NCBI GenBank assembly: GCA_946965045.2
Contig: OX337228.1
Coordinates: 1,984,001-2,048,000 of the forward strand
DNA: 64,000 nucleotides
Reading direction: 5' to 3'
DNA from: Epithemia pelagica
Lineage: Eukaryota; Bacillariophyta; Bacillariophyceae; Surirellales; Surirellaceae
Part shown: piece after piece, positions 51,747 through 62,203 of the stretch
Numbering within the stretch: position 1 is the stretch's first letter
How the letters are laid out: each line of letters opens with the position of its first letter
Position numbers and translations under genes: made by a program
Notes under the pieces: generated by a model
Seen by the model: the letters and a program-made list of their open reading frames with translations, nothing else
Told to the model about the DNA's origin: nothing
The model's database searches: none

Positions 51747-51870
51747 CCGCGTCTTTTGCTTACATTAAATCACACAAATTGTCATTTCCCATAAAGGCTT
51801 CATCGCACAATACGATGATCGAATGGAAGTGGAACGACCGAGAAGTTATAAGGCAGTAAATATTACAATT

Positions 51871-52016
51871 ATTAGGCGTTGATAATGTAGTCAGACTTCA
51901 TAGCCACTACCGGAAGGGAAAGCTTCTCCTGTGACGTCTTTTCAACCCGACATTGATTAGGCGTTGATAATGTAGTCAGACTTCATAGCCACTGCCGGAA
52001 GGGAAAGCTTCTCCTG
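51871..52016. repeat. Tandem 61-bp repeat
   Basis: Two copies, 51871-51931 and 51956-52016, differ at one base and are separated by 24 bases. On the minus strand both contain the open stretch QEKLSLPxVAMKSDYIINA followed by a stop. The second copy lies just after the mL46 stop, in another frame. Its origin is unknown; it may be a duplicated 3' exon or UTR segment. Confidence 0.85.
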
Positions 52017-52020
52017 GCGT

Positions 52021-53085
52021 TCAAAGTACATAGTGGTAGAATTTTTTCTTTGTTTCTCCGTCCTTGTCGTAGAAATTCTTCGTCATGAAACCTTTCTCGT
52101 CGTCTTTCACAAATTCTTTAATTTCTTCCTTGGTGACCCATGCAAAATCTTTCAAGGCGATACTTCCGTCATCCGAAACGTCCCCCGAATAATGCACAAA
52201 TTTCATGAAAAAAGTCTTGGTGCCACAGATTCCAGTTTTTTCCTGTTCTTCGTTAGGATATGTATGCAAATCAACAGCCATTGGACCATTTCCCGGACAC
52301 CAATAAACCAAATCCTTTCCAACACGTTCATCAATGGCTCTTCGTCCCGCCGTGAGGAGAGATTCTTCTGCTCCAAGAGGTATCGTTGGTAGGTGCCATT
52401 GAGTTTGTTCTCCTTCTTTGACAAACAGAAAAACACTTTCCGTGAGCTTTCTGTCAATTGTACTAAGATTGCCACTCAAGTCTGCTTCAGTTATTCGTGA
52501 TGGCGGGTGGACGTATCCAGGTGGGAACATCCCCTCTAGAATTCGTTTCCTTCTCTCCTCCTCAGTTCCATCGAAAATTTCCTCAAGGAGGAGCTCTTTT
52601 GGGTAAGCAGGTTTTCTAACCTGCCGAAGATGGTCCCTCAGTTCATCGAAATCTTTTTCCCATTGCGGTTTTTCAGGGAGAAGTATGTTATATCGTTGCA
52701 GGATGACGGCAACTTCGATTTTCCAATCTAACCCATTCTTACGAGCATAATGATCCATGTTTATTTCATTCATCTTCTTCTTCAAAAAGAATTCACGAAA
52801 GATAGCACGTTTCTCTCCTCTCACTTTCCCCTCGCGACGAAACTTGACACGCTCCTTCCGCTCTCGTCTCTGCCTCAGTATTTCACGACGACGCTCCTTT
52901 TTCTCCGCCTTCTTGGCATAGTAGGAGCCTGGAACGAACGACACCGAGGAGAGTAGCCGGGTATGGTGGTTAAGACCATTTTGTGGGAGCAAATAATTCT
53001 GATTCATCATATGTTGACCCGTTGAGAAAACCGATGGCATGCGCCCAATCGCACGGGTTGCAAATATGCATAGAGCAGCGCTCAT
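52021..53085 (-). CDS. MRPL46: Mitochondrial large ribosomal subunit protein mL46
   Basis: Single exon, 354 residues from ATG 53085 (MSAALCIFATRAIGRMPSVF); the frame opens 50 codons earlier without a good start. The N-terminus is basic and Ser-rich, as for a mitochondrial presequence. A long charged segment follows (KKAEKKERRREILRQRRERK). The second half matches mL46, a NUDIX-fold protein: RITEADLSGNLSTIDRKLTE, SVFLFVKEGEQTQWHLPTIP, LLTAGRRAIDERVG and DFAWVTKEEIKEFV. The active-site NUDIX box is not intact, as expected for a structural ribosomal protein. It is divergent from V-ATPase subunit D. Confidence 0.9.
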   Translation of the reverse strand: MSAALCIFATRAIGRMPSVFSTGQHMMNQNYLLPQNGLNHHTRLLSSVSFVPGSYYAKKAEKKERRREILRQRRERKERVKFRREGKVRGEKRAIFREFFLKKKMNEINMDHYARKNGLDWKIEVAVILQRYNILLPEKPQWEKDFDELRDHLRQVRKPAYPKELLLEEIFDGTEEERRKRILEGMFPPGYVHPPSRITEADLSGNLSTIDRKLTESVFLFVKEGEQTQWHLPTIPLGAEESLLTAGRRAIDERVGKDLVYWCPGNGPMAVDLHTYPNEEQEKTGICGTKTFFMKFVHYSGDVSDDGSIALKDFAWVTKEEIKEFVKDDEKGFMTKNFYDKDGETKKKFYHYVL

Positions 53086-53407
53086 GGTTGACTTCGAAGA
53101 CTTTTTCGATGGATACCAAAAATAGACAGGCAACAAAGAACAACGGAGCCCAAAGATCCAAAATGTACGGTTCTGCGACAAGAATTCCGGTTTATGATCC
53201 GCACGTCCGACGCCCGGACGCCCCGCGGCAGGCACCCCATTCTAACTCGCGGATAAGTCGCATGAACTACATCGGCCGTTGGGGTTGGCGGACTACCAAA
53301 GTCGCATTGCGGTGTTGCAAGTTGCAAGCGTTGATAAAAGAGCCACAGAGGGTTGAATCGAGAAGAGACAAACAAGAGAGACAATAATAAAACAATAGAA
53401 TTCAACA
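53086..53407. promoter_or_regulatory. Intergenic region shared by mL46 and V-ATPase D
   Basis: These 322 bases lie between two divergent start codons and must contain both promoters. No convincing motif is seen; frames here extend from the neighbouring genes without family sequence. Confidence 0.35.
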
Positions 53408-54257
53408 ATGTCAGAAGTTCCTCCGACGCGAATGAATCAACAAGTATTCAAGGTCAAGAAAAAGGCCGCTCAAGGAGGACACAAGTTGCTGAAAAAGAAG
53501 GCAGACGCTCTCAAGGTGAGCATTGGTTCCAAAAATCTCCCACCCATCATGCAGCTCTCTGTAGGGTCTGTGCAGTTGGGTATTGGATGGTTGTCTCACG
53601 TTGACTTTTTCCCAGGTAAAATTTCGTGACTATGCGAAGTCAATTGCTGAAACCAAATCAAGCATGGCTGCAGATGCCGCAGCCGCTTACTTCAGTTTGA
53701 CACAAGCGGAGTATGCCGCAGGAAACTTCAAACAGAAAGTTGCTGAAGGGTCCATGACAGCTCGCGTACGCGTCGGAGCTGGTGTAGACAATGTGGCTGG
53801 TGTGAAGCTCCCTGTTTTCACTAAATTTGAGACTGGCGCAGCCGCAGACAACCAGAGTTTAGGTCTTGTTGGCGGTGGAAAGAAAATTGTGGCCGTTCGC
53901 GAAAAATTCACTGTTATGCTTGATCTTTTGATCAAACTTGCTTCGCTTCAAACCTCGTTTCAAACACTTGATGAAGCCTTAAAGGTGACGAATCGCCGTG
54001 CGAACGCCTTGGAAAATGTTACCATTCCACGCATTGAAGGCATCTTGTCTTACATCGGTCGTGAGCTTGATGAATTAGAACGTGAAGACTTCACCCGTCT
54101 GAAACTCGTACAAAGTAAAAAGGAAGACGAAATCAAGGAGGAGGCCAATAAGAAAAAAGCCGAGATCATGGCAGGGAAAAAATCTGCAGGGAAAGAGAAT
54201 GAGGAGGATATCACGGCAAAGTTCGATGCAACGGACGATGAGGATGTTGTTTTCTAA
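53408..54257 (+). CDS. ATP6V1D: V-type H+-ATPase subunit D
   Basis: Two exons: 53408-53515 and 53616-54257, with one 100-nt intron (GTGAGC...CCCAG) between codons. The product is 249 residues, the normal length. The start is MSEVPPTRMNQQVFKVKKKA. Conserved blocks are GGHKLLKKKADAL, the splice joining VKFRDYAKSI, RVRVGAGVDNVAGVKLPVF, KLASLQTSFQTLDEALKVTN and RRANALENVTIPRIEGILSY. Subunit D forms the central rotor stalk that links ATP hydrolysis in V1 to proton transport through Vo in acidic organelles. In diatoms this pump also serves vacuoles and silica deposition compartments; that link is background, not shown here. Confidence 0.96.
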
Positions 54258-54540
54258 AGAACCATTATGCTTTACAATTGCTGAATTGTTTAGTAATGTG
54301 CGCGAGTATGGCAGTGAGAAGTCAACGAACACAACGCCTTTCCTTTCATGTTGTGTGATGCATGTTCAATGTTCAATCCGCGCTACTGAGTTTCTCCATT
54401 CTCCACGGCCGCTGTGGACCTTCATAAAGCGTAGTTGAACTTGACTATTTACAGTTCCTCTATCTTTGAGGTCCTATGATTCTTCACTTCATGCCCAATT
54501 TCGGGGTCTTTTCCATAGTGACATCTTCGTCCTGATGTTT

Positions 54541-55632
54541 TTAGGGATCTATGGTTTGGGTGGCAGCAGTTGATCTATCCGTTGTATCTTGTTGCTCGTT
54601 AGAATGAGTCTCTGCCTCATATTCAGCTGCATCGTTTGATTCGGTCAATTGAACGTCATGGACCATTCTCCCATGGTCCTCTTTATTGGAAACGGCAACA
54701 GCGTCCTTGTCGATTCTACGCCTTCGTCGCTTTCGACGTGTCCCTAGAGGGTCCGGCAATGGTTCACTTCGTTCTGTTCCATCTGGATTGAGTAAGCCCT
54801 TTTGTTTTAGTTTCCGACGTCTTCTGGACTCAATCAATCTTCGTTCATAGGCTTCGTCCAGTTCAGGGGGTCGTGGAGGAAACTGCACCGTGGTATATCT
54901 TGATATCTCTCGTTCCAAGTCGTTGCGGTCCTCCGGACGGGCATGAATCCAAGGACCTGTCCCCTCCACTCTTTCGAATTTTCGTGACGGCCGGAATGCC
55001 CCTGTTGCGCGATATTCGAGATGCTGGAGCTCGTATTCTTTTCTAGCCTCTTCAGAAAAATTTGTGTAGAACTCACGGTCCGCATCAGATAAACCAATGC
55101 GCCATATTTTGCTGATCTCCTGAACAACAGCGGTTTGGTTGTGGGGTACATTTGGGCGATCATGTCTAATTTTGGCAGTCATCTGACAAACGAAGACGAC
55201 ATATCCTGCGGAAGGCGGTTCGGGAGGAGCCTCTGGAGCATCTCGATCACGGAAAATTCGGCGTCGGCGCTCACCAAAGACTCGAGGCTTGTCCCATCGA
55301 TCTTCACCGCGGCATTCAGGTTGTCGAGCTCGCATCCGTTGAATCATGTTTCTTTTGAGTTCCGCGATCTTATTCGTCTCATCGTCGTTCGTCCATACAA
55401 TGATATGGTCCGTGTTGGAATGGCCCGCAGTCGTCCCTGAGTTGACGTTGGACAATTCGGACACGACGGATTCTCCCACTTTCCCACAGATATCGGAAGC
55501 TTCTTCAAGGAGATCAGTGGCGGAGGAAATTTGTTCGTCACATTTGTCCAAGAGTTGCTGAATCTCAGTTTCCGAGGGGCTCGACACGGTGTAGTCCGTC
55601 ATCTGCTCTCTCGTTTTGATGACTTGCCTCAT
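54541..55632 (-). CDS. HMG-box protein
   Basis: Start taken at ATG 55632 (MRQVIKTREQMTDYTVSSPS), 363 residues; the frame opens 16 codons earlier with TTG. Residues ~45-60 include an amphipathic helix (CDEQISSATDLLEEASDICG). An HMG box lies at about 150-220: PPEPPSAGYVVFVCQMTAKI, VVQEISKIWRIGLSDADREF and YTNFSEEARKEYELQHLEYR. After it come a basic segment (IESRRRRKLKQKGLLNPDGT, then TRRKRRRRRIDKDAV), probably a nuclear signal, and an acidic tail. HMG boxes bend DNA in chromatin. Arrangement and length are reminiscent of SMARCE1-like proteins, but that assignment is only a possibility. Confidence 0.82.
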   Translation of the reverse strand: MRQVIKTREQMTDYTVSSPSETEIQQLLDKCDEQISSATDLLEEASDICGKVGESVVSELSNVNSGTTAGHSNTDHIIVWTNDDETNKIAELKRNMIQRMRARQPECRGEDRWDKPRVFGERRRRIFRDRDAPEAPPEPPSAGYVVFVCQMTAKIRHDRPNVPHNQTAVVQEISKIWRIGLSDADREFYTNFSEEARKEYELQHLEYRATGAFRPSRKFERVEGTGPWIHARPEDRNDLEREISRYTTVQFPPRPPELDEAYERRLIESRRRRKLKQKGLLNPDGTERSEPLPDPLGTRRKRRRRRIDKDAVAVSNKEDHGRMVHDVQLTESNDAAEYEAETHSNEQQDTTDRSTAATQTIDP

Positions 55633-56114
55633 GAAAGCTGCTCCGATGGTGTCATAGGGAGCGACAACAAATATAAACAATACGGTCTTCAGTTAGGAGG
55701 CATGGCCACGAGAATGAGATGATGAAAAAAAAAAACATTTCTTTCTGTGATAGGAGTGTAGAGGTGATAGCGTGAGGAAAGTGGTTAGGTGCCCGTAGTC
55801 TACCTCTCATAGCAAAGAGTCAGCTTTGAAATCCACTGTTTATCTCCAATCGTGAAGAAGAAGGGAAGGCAACAGGCAACGGCTAATCCGAGAAGCACTT
55901 TTCAGCACAGCAATTGAAACAACTTGTTGCGAAAAAATTCTAAATAAAGCAATATCTGAAAAGTAAAGTTTTACCTTTCTAGATCAATAGATGAGGCAAG
56001 AAAGGTCTCAAATCACTGATTTCGTGACACCGAGAGATGCCGTTCGAGACAATGAATAGACCCATGGTCAGGAACTTCTGCAATCGCAGTTTCTCGTTCG
56101 TCGACCATTAAATT
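55633..56114. other. Intergenic
   Basis: This 482-base stretch lies between the HMG-box gene start and the NDUFB7 stop. It contains an A10-rich tract near 55723-55736 and no protein-like frame. Confidence 0.5.
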
Positions 56115-56405
56115 TTACTTGACTTCCGCAGCTGCGGCTTTTTCTTGTTCTTTCATGGCTTTCTTTTTCAGAACTCGCTGTTTCCACGCAATGTACATAC
56201 ATTCTTCGTAGATATGACGCTCATGTGTACAACGGTCGGGGTTATAAGCAGTTTCACATCGACACTCGTCCAGAGGCAATAGCAGGTGTGCGCAAGTGTC
56301 ACGGTGACGGGGGAGAATCTGTCTTGCTTTGAGAAGCTCCAGATCTTGATCAAGTCTAGGCATGGCCTCAGGCGAATGCTTCTGATTGAAATCGATTTTC
56401 CCCAT
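56115..56405 (-). CDS. NDUFB7: Complex I subunit NDUFB7 (B18)
   Basis: Single exon, 96 residues from ATG 56405. The twin CX9C (CHCH) pattern is clear: CAHLLLPLDEC and then CTHERHIYEEC, with an extra Cys pair between them. Also visible are the family's MPRLDQDLELLKARQILP start region and a charged C-terminal helix (AWKQRVLKKKAMKEQEKAAA). NDUFB7 is an accessory subunit of mitochondrial NADH:ubiquinone oxidoreductase on the intermembrane-space side, and its disulfides are made by the MIA pathway. Many homologs have an N-terminal myristoylation glycine; here the protein also starts Met-Gly. Confidence 0.92.
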   Translation of the reverse strand: MGKIDFNQKHSPEAMPRLDQDLELLKARQILPRHRDTCAHLLLPLDECRCETAYNPDRCTHERHIYEECMYIAWKQRVLKKKAMKEQEKAAAAEVK

Positions 56406-56755
56406 GATGATGAGAGAATGAAGAATCCAGAGTGTCGGGCGAATTCAACACAGGTAAGATCAACAGCAACGAGTTCGATGATGTCTGACCCACGATAGCG
56501 GGCGATCTCGCGATCGTCTCTCTACCAACGTACCCGGATGTGGAGCAGCAGAGAGAGGGGACTTGATCAGTCCCGTCTGATGTTTTCCATGTTGGCACCA
56601 CAGAACCCCATCCACATGCAAAGTAACCTGACCTCTGACCTCCTTGTCGATCTGGATCACTAAAACGGAATCTACGAATCGATTTACACTTTGACGTGGT
56701 ACGCAATGACTTAATGATTATCGTGTTTTGGGGGCGGCGGCAGTAAGCTAACGAG
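56406..56755. other. Intergenic, between divergent genes
   Basis: These 350 bases separate NDUFB7 from the next divergent gene. No protein-like frame or clear motif is visible. Confidence 0.5.
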
Positions 56756-57910
56756 ATGGCCAAGGCACCCACAAGTACAAATGCCTCTCAGTTCGCGGAA
56801 GTGGACAATATTGAAAATTTGTTCCTACAGACCTTGTTTCGAAGTGCCCTATCCAAGGCAAATATTTTTCTGAGAGAAACTTCCACTCGTCCACCTCGCA
56901 TAGTACGTGATTTCTGTGACGAGGCCAAGATCACGCCTGAGACTCCAGTGAAGTTTGCGGGTGCCTGCGGGTGGCAAAAACCAAGATATGTGCATATACG
57001 GCCCGGTCAGCCAGAAACGGGCGCTGTCGATCGCGTTGCTGCGGTGGCGCTTCAGAGTTTTTACGAACTATGGAGAGGTCAAAATGCAATGACTGACTGC
57101 AAGCTAGTCCAGCAACAGTTGGTTCCATTCGTGGACATATACTGTTCGTCATCCAAAGATGAAAACTCTCATCGTTTGATGGGAATTCCCCTTGCGGTCG
57201 TTTTGATCGAGTTTCTAAACGCTACAGGAGATTTCCACAATGCAACGGAACTTGCTGGTGAAGTGCTACACCATTTTGGATCATTTACCTGTAGCATCAG
57301 TGCTGATCGATTCACTGTCGCCCAGAAGGAATGTGATGATCTCGCGAGATTACTTTTTGTTTCGTTGTTACCTCTTGCGTTGACTTCTTCACAGGTGGAG
57401 GAGTTCTTGAGCCGTTTTGAGCAACCTGACTGGATTGCTGTAGGATCTCAGCTGGAATCTTCGCGGGATTTACAGGGTGGTTCCATCTCTGTAATTGTAA
57501 CGTTTCTGAAGGAAAAGCAAGATCAACCTTCAGTCGTTCCATGGACATCTCTAGACCACTCTCACAAACGACTACTTTCTTTGCAGTCGAAGGTAGGGGA
57601 GAAGGCGGTGTTAGAGGCGTCTCCCAGAGAAGTGATGGACGAGAATTCATGTACGTCGTCAACAATTGGTCCCCTGTCGGAGAAACATGTCAATAGCAAG
57701 CTGTTCCGGTTGTACACGAGAACTCGCCATTACATTGAACATATCGTTACCAATGGAAATCGGGTGCAACGAACTACAGCTGCATTAGTAAGTCTATTGG
57801 TAATCATTGCATGGCGAAGGAGACGCTGTTTGTCAATCTCAGCCAGACAAGCGATAAAATTCATCCTTCAACCAATTCAAGAGATTGTTCAAGCTTTCAT
57901 TCCTCAGTAA
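56756..57910 (+). CDS. Unrecognised protein with C-terminal membrane anchor
   Basis: Single exon, 384 residues from ATG 56756. The body looks globular and helical, with blocks such as IENLFLQTLFRSALSKANIF, ELWRGQNAMTDCKLVQQQLV and DLARLLFVSLLPLALTSSQV. Near residues 340-355 there is one hydrophobic stretch, TTAALVSLLVIIAW, followed by RRRRC, and then a short amphipathic tail (FILQPIQEIVQAFIP). This arrangement is that of a tail-anchored protein of the ER, peroxisome or mitochondria. The general plan is like peroxisomal anchor PEX26/PEX15, but I see no specific motif to support that. Function unknown. Confidence 0.7.
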   Translation: MAKAPTSTNASQFAEVDNIENLFLQTLFRSALSKANIFLRETSTRPPRIVRDFCDEAKITPETPVKFAGACGWQKPRYVHIRPGQPETGAVDRVAAVALQSFYELWRGQNAMTDCKLVQQQLVPFVDIYCSSSKDENSHRLMGIPLAVVLIEFLNATGDFHNATELAGEVLHHFGSFTCSISADRFTVAQKECDDLARLLFVSLLPLALTSSQVEEFLSRFEQPDWIAVGSQLESSRDLQGGSISVIVTFLKEKQDQPSVVPWTSLDHSHKRLLSLQSKVGEKAVLEASPREVMDENSCTSSTIGPLSEKHVNSKLFRLYTRTRHYIEHIVTNGNRVQRTTAALVSLLVIIAWRRRRCLSISARQAIKFILQPIQEIVQAFIPQ

Positions 57911-57979
57911 ACAAAGTGATATAGGCATTGATGAAAAAAGGACATACAGTACGTAGTCAGAAAGCTTCCCTATTTCTGC

Positions 57980-59167
57980 CTAGCGGAAAACTGAGTCCAA
58001 TGGGTCCTCCGGGACAACCAGGTCTTCTTTCCGCTCCTTCAACCTGTCTCGAGCACGTTTCCGATCAATGTATGCCGTTCCCTTTTTACGCTTCTCCATG
58101 GCCCTAATGGTGTTGGGGGAAATGAATGAGGCGCTTTGGAAAAGAGTCGGTCCACCAAAGGATCCTTTGAAAATCCGAATTGGGTTCAAGACAAATCTGG
58201 GACCTATTTCCACTAAGGATGTGGAGTTGGCGAGATCTTCTTCCTTTTTTGCAGATGCGTGCTGCTCCATGATCTGATAGTTGCGAACCCATATCTGTTA
58301 ATCAGAAAGACGGGCACATTACGTGAGCCAAAGACAGTGATTGGGAAGAGGACTGTTTGCTGTAGAACCAAGAAACCCATGTCTCATTCCATCGTAGTCA
58401 ATTTGATGTATTTATTCTCATTGGTGACCTCCGACATACGCTCATCATTTTATAATCAACGACTGGGAGACGTTCTTAGTCTTTGTGTAACTTACCCTAT
58501 CGTCGGCAAAGTAAAATGACATTACCCGGTCGACAAAAGGTTTCACCTTGGGGTGTCCTCGGGGCACACCAAAGATATCGATAAATAATCCTTTTAACAG
58601 CTTCAAATGATCTAAGCGGTTGAAACTCTCATCAAAAGATAGGATCGGTCGGCTTCCCTTGAGGCAGTTTCCGGTGAGTCGAAGTTCGTCCATTGTATGT
58701 ATGTTGCTCACCAAGAACTTGACACTTGGGCCAAAGCTAGTCCCATTCGATCGACTCAGCCACATATAACAGTCTTGTTTTTTCCGACACTCCAAAAACA
58801 AGAAAGAGTTACAACTGCGAAGCATGGCAACATCCGTGACGGCACGACCAATACCCTCGCTACCAGCGTCGAGCTTTGATTCTTTCTTGTGATGTGGCAT
58901 TAAAGTTCTGAGATCCTGCAGTAGATGGCGATATCTCGCTGTCACTCCCCTAGAGCATACAACTAAACAGCGCTGCTTGTTTCGGTATTTTCCATCGCTG
59001 ATGAATTGGTCTCCACCCGATTCGGTGCTTTCGGATGCCTTTTGTGAATGCCCTTCTTCCGCATCAATTTTCGATCTCTTTCCATTAATGGATGACTGGG
59101 CGGCAGCCTGATCATCATCTGATGCCATACGCACATTACTGGTAGCTTTCCGTTTCGATCCTTTCAT
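57980..59167 (-). CDS. BRX1: BRX1 ribosome biogenesis protein (Brix domain)
   Basis: Two exons: 59167-58496 and 58294-57980, with one 201-nt intron (donor GTAAGT, acceptor AACAG). The product is 328 residues from ATG 59167 (MKGSKRKATSN); the frame opens earlier only with TTG. The Brix domain begins KQRCLVVCSRGVTARYRHLL and includes LMPHHKKESKLD, CNSFLFLECRKKQDCYMWLS and GSRPILSFDESF. The splice restores ADDR-IWVRNYQI. The end has EIGPRFVLNPIRIFKGSFGG, typical of BRX1, and a basic tail. BRX1 works in the nucleolus in assembly of the 60S subunit. Confidence 0.94.
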
Positions 59168-59618
59168 TTCTGTGGACGGCAATATTTCATAGTGAGATTG
59201 AATCTTTCTCAACAAAATCTACGAACAAAGATTTGGATGGTTGGTTGGTTGGAAAAATAGACAACGGCTTGCGGACAGACTTCGGAATTTTCGGGATTGA
59301 CGCACGCGAGACACGAGTGGGCGACTTTTTCGTGTCTTTGCAACGTCCCAAGTCGGACAAACCCAATAAGAATGTAAGGTCTAATGTCCTTTCCTCCAAG
59401 TCCAAGTTTCCCCATGCGAATTACCAGTTCCACTGATAGATTTACTATAGCAAAAACTGTGATAATTTTCTTATAGGACTTTCGACTGTATACTAATGTG
59501 TACCCTCGTTGTTTGACTGCACGAAAGAACGGCCCAAACAGCGTTTGTTCGATTGATTCCTTGGAGCGTCAAAACACTCGAGATATCCAAGCCGTTGTTA
59601 GGAGCAACAGCAAGATAT
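59168..59618. other. Intergenic, between divergent genes
   Basis: This 451-base stretch lies between BRX1 and the Gln-rich protein gene. Short frames here show no family sequence. Confidence 0.45.
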
Positions 59619-61640
59619 ATGGCTCCGAATGAAACAGACCGGTCTGATAATGCAATGAGCTCCTCTCCTACACCAAATGCTCCTGGAGCCGGAAAGAAAG
59701 CCGTACATGTCAAGGTAAGCATCTGCTGCATTTCTAAATACGTTTGCTGTATGCGTGTTGCTACCAAGGCCATGTACAAAAATGGTGGTATACTTTACGA
59801 ATATTGCAGCAATGAACAAATCCAGATGATGCGCTTCTGCTCCGATTTCGTGAATGATGGACTTATTTTAATTTGATTGTGGGAGATTGAAACATGGTCA
59901 CTGTGACTATCATAGTCATAGTGACTTGGTCATTGACTGCAAGAAAGGTTCAGAAAGCAAGGGAGAAGCTGAAAGCACACGAAAAAACAGAGGCAACGTC
60001 AAGGGCCCAACATGAAGTCGAAGACCTTCCTTCTTCTTATCATACATGTGCGCAACTCCCACCACGCACCACACACAATCAATAAAATCGGAAGCTCGGA
60101 AGACGGACCGGCGTGTCAGTTACTATAGCCCCAGAGCCAACTTTGTTGGGCTTATTATTGCCCCAACCAGACGTGCCCCATGCCACCAAATGTCCGGCTT
60201 GTGTTCTGGTCTTGTTTTTGCCAGGTGCCCTTCCTTTTCTCATTTTTTGTTTTGTTGACTCTTTAGTGGGCCGGGAAAACAATAGCTTTGGGAACGTTTC
60301 CTTCAGCAGAAGCCGACGAAAAATGCCAGAAAGCAAAAGCTTTGACTCGTGCGTGGAGGTCTACAATGAGGCCAAAGCCCAGTCGTGAATGGGTGATGGT
60401 CGAGCTTGAGAGGCTCGGTGTCAGAGTCGTCAGCGGGCGGCTGGGACGAAAAGCTGGAGAAGAAGGCGATGAACCGCCCCCAGCACAGGACAAGCCCAAA
60501 CCCCTCCCTGGATCTAATGACACTCATTCTGGGGGAAATATCATGGCACAGCCTGGGATGGAAAGATCGTCAAGTCTCGGCTGGGGAAGCGAAGCGGATC
60601 TACAAACTCTTATGGCAAGACGAAACTCCTCGCTTGGTTTATCCATGATGGGCGAAACATTGGCCAGAAGAGGATCGCTGAGTTCCCTTGGTCAAGTGAT
60701 GGGTCTTGAGGGTGACCCCACCATACCGCCGCATCGTCCGTTTGTTGGGGGTGGAGCTGCTGCGGCCTATGAAGCCGCGCGGCACGATCATTTTCAACAA
60801 AAGAGTGCAGAGCAACAACGCAGAGCGTCCAGTCTGGGACTTGGGAGCTTGGCAGGCGGTGGATTGGGCATGTCGGTAAACCCAAACCAGTAAGTTGAAT
60901 CGATGCAACATTTTTGTTTATCTTACGGTATTCCCAACCTAATGAAAATGAAACCATGCAGACACTATGAAATGCTCAAGCTACATCACATGAATCTTCT
61001 CAACGAGATTCAAGAAACGACACTTATGATGAACCTTTATCAGCAGCAACAACTTCAACAACAGCAACAACAATTGCAACAGCAAGCATCAGCGGAACAA
61101 TTGGGTGCAAATGCAGGCAGTGCAGATACGCAGCTGTCAATGCTCATGCAGCAACAGAATGGAGTTGGTACTCAAGCAATAGATGGAATGTTTGCCAATA
61201 GCCAAATGGGACAGCATCGGGCATCCCTTGGACTCGGTGCAGCCTCGCAGATTAGTGGCTTTGCAGGTTCTGGAGCACTGGCGAGCACTGTTCGAAATGG
61301 CCATGCTGGAACATTGTCTGGAGGGCTCCCGGGGCAACTTCAGTCCTCTGTTCAGAGTGCTGTGCTCGGCCAAGGAAACAGTGGATCCCGGGAGAATGGC
61401 GGAGGCGACGACGCCTCCAGCCAACCAGTACCCCCGGCAGTAGGGAGTGACGGTGGAACTCAATCAAGTCCAGCAGCCTCCGGCTCCGGAAACAAAACTG
61501 GGGCAAACAGCACAGAAGGTAAAGAGAAAAAACGCGGCAAAGCAAGTGGAGAGGAGGCCTCGGAGCGAAAATACCCGAAGAGAACAAAGAACGAAGATTC
61601 GCCAAAAGCTACTGATAATTCTGCATCCAAATATTCATGA
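59619..61640 (+). CDS. Gln-rich orphan protein with a compact N-terminal domain
   Basis: Three proposed exons: 59619-59714, 60267-60889 and 60962-61640. They join in frame to 465 residues; intron 1 is long (552 nt) and may hide another exon. A compact domain spans the first join: KKAVHVK joined to WAGKTIALGTFPSAEADEKC, then KALTRAWRSTMRPKPSREWV and ELERLGVRVVSGRLGRK. The W...GTFPSAEA pattern vaguely recalls an AP2 strand, but it is too short to call. The rest is Ser/Gly-rich, then a helical LHHMNLLNEIQETTLMMNLY followed by poly-Gln and a Lys-rich acidic tail. A nuclear or RNA-bound regulator is possible, but the function is unknown. The exon 2/3 join is well supported; exon 1 less so. Confidence 0.6.
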
Positions 61641-61767
61641 AACAAGAGGAATGAATATACCTGTAATCTTTAAATTAATCATTCTGTTCAGAATACAAAT
61701 ATAGATTGAAACCTGATCGTGTGTATGTCTGCAACATTGTAGCCCATGTTGAAATTGGTCTCGTTCC

Positions 61768-61971
61768 TTAGAAAATGTTGACTAGGTCAATCCAGCTTGG
61801 CTTTGGCTCCGTCATCATGCCATATAGAATTACAGAGGGCGTCCAACCCCAGAACAGGATAAACTTGGTTTTCTGAAAGATGAAATGGACGTCCAGTGCC
61901 TTGAGAAAGGTGCTAGTGATCTGCGACACACTCAGCGCGTTCGAAGTTGCTCTTCTTCTCGGTACAGGCAT
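61768..61971 (-). CDS. TOM7: TOM7-like mitochondrial import subunit
   Basis: A small frame of 67 residues runs from ATG 61971 (MPVPRRRATSNALSVSQITS); the frame continues upstream without a better start. The core FILFWGWTPSVILYGMMTEP followed by KPSW matches the TOM7 signature, a single membrane helix with the pattern W/Y-G-x-x-P-x-V-I and a T/S-E/D-P-K-P end. TOM7 is a small subunit of the mitochondrial outer-membrane translocase and helps control assembly of the complex. Family members are usually 55-75 residues. It is divergent from the kinase, with 232 bases between starts. Confidence 0.82.
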   Translation of the reverse strand: MPVPRRRATSNALSVSQITSTFLKALDVHFIFQKTKFILFWGWTPSVILYGMMTEPKPSWIDLVNIF

Positions 61972-62203
61972 GCTTGTAGTTTGGGAGAGAAAGGCGCAAA
62001 GTGAAACAAGGGATTCTATCAATCGACAAGTCCAATGGGTATTGGATATCCGCGGTTGGACAGGATGAATGAAAAGGTTTGGTTGGTGGTTCTGCTCCGC
62101 CCCGCTGCGCAAAAAGTGGGCCGCCGGGCAGACCTTTCGGCGACCCAAAAACGAAACGACAATAGGGCAGAATAGGGCGCGTCCATAAGATGTTGTCTGC
62201 ACA

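Noticed and set aside
59715-60266. Small frames inside the first intron of the Gln-rich protein gene as extra exons
   Set aside because: None has both good splice borders and sequence that improves the domain, though a short missed exon cannot be excluded.
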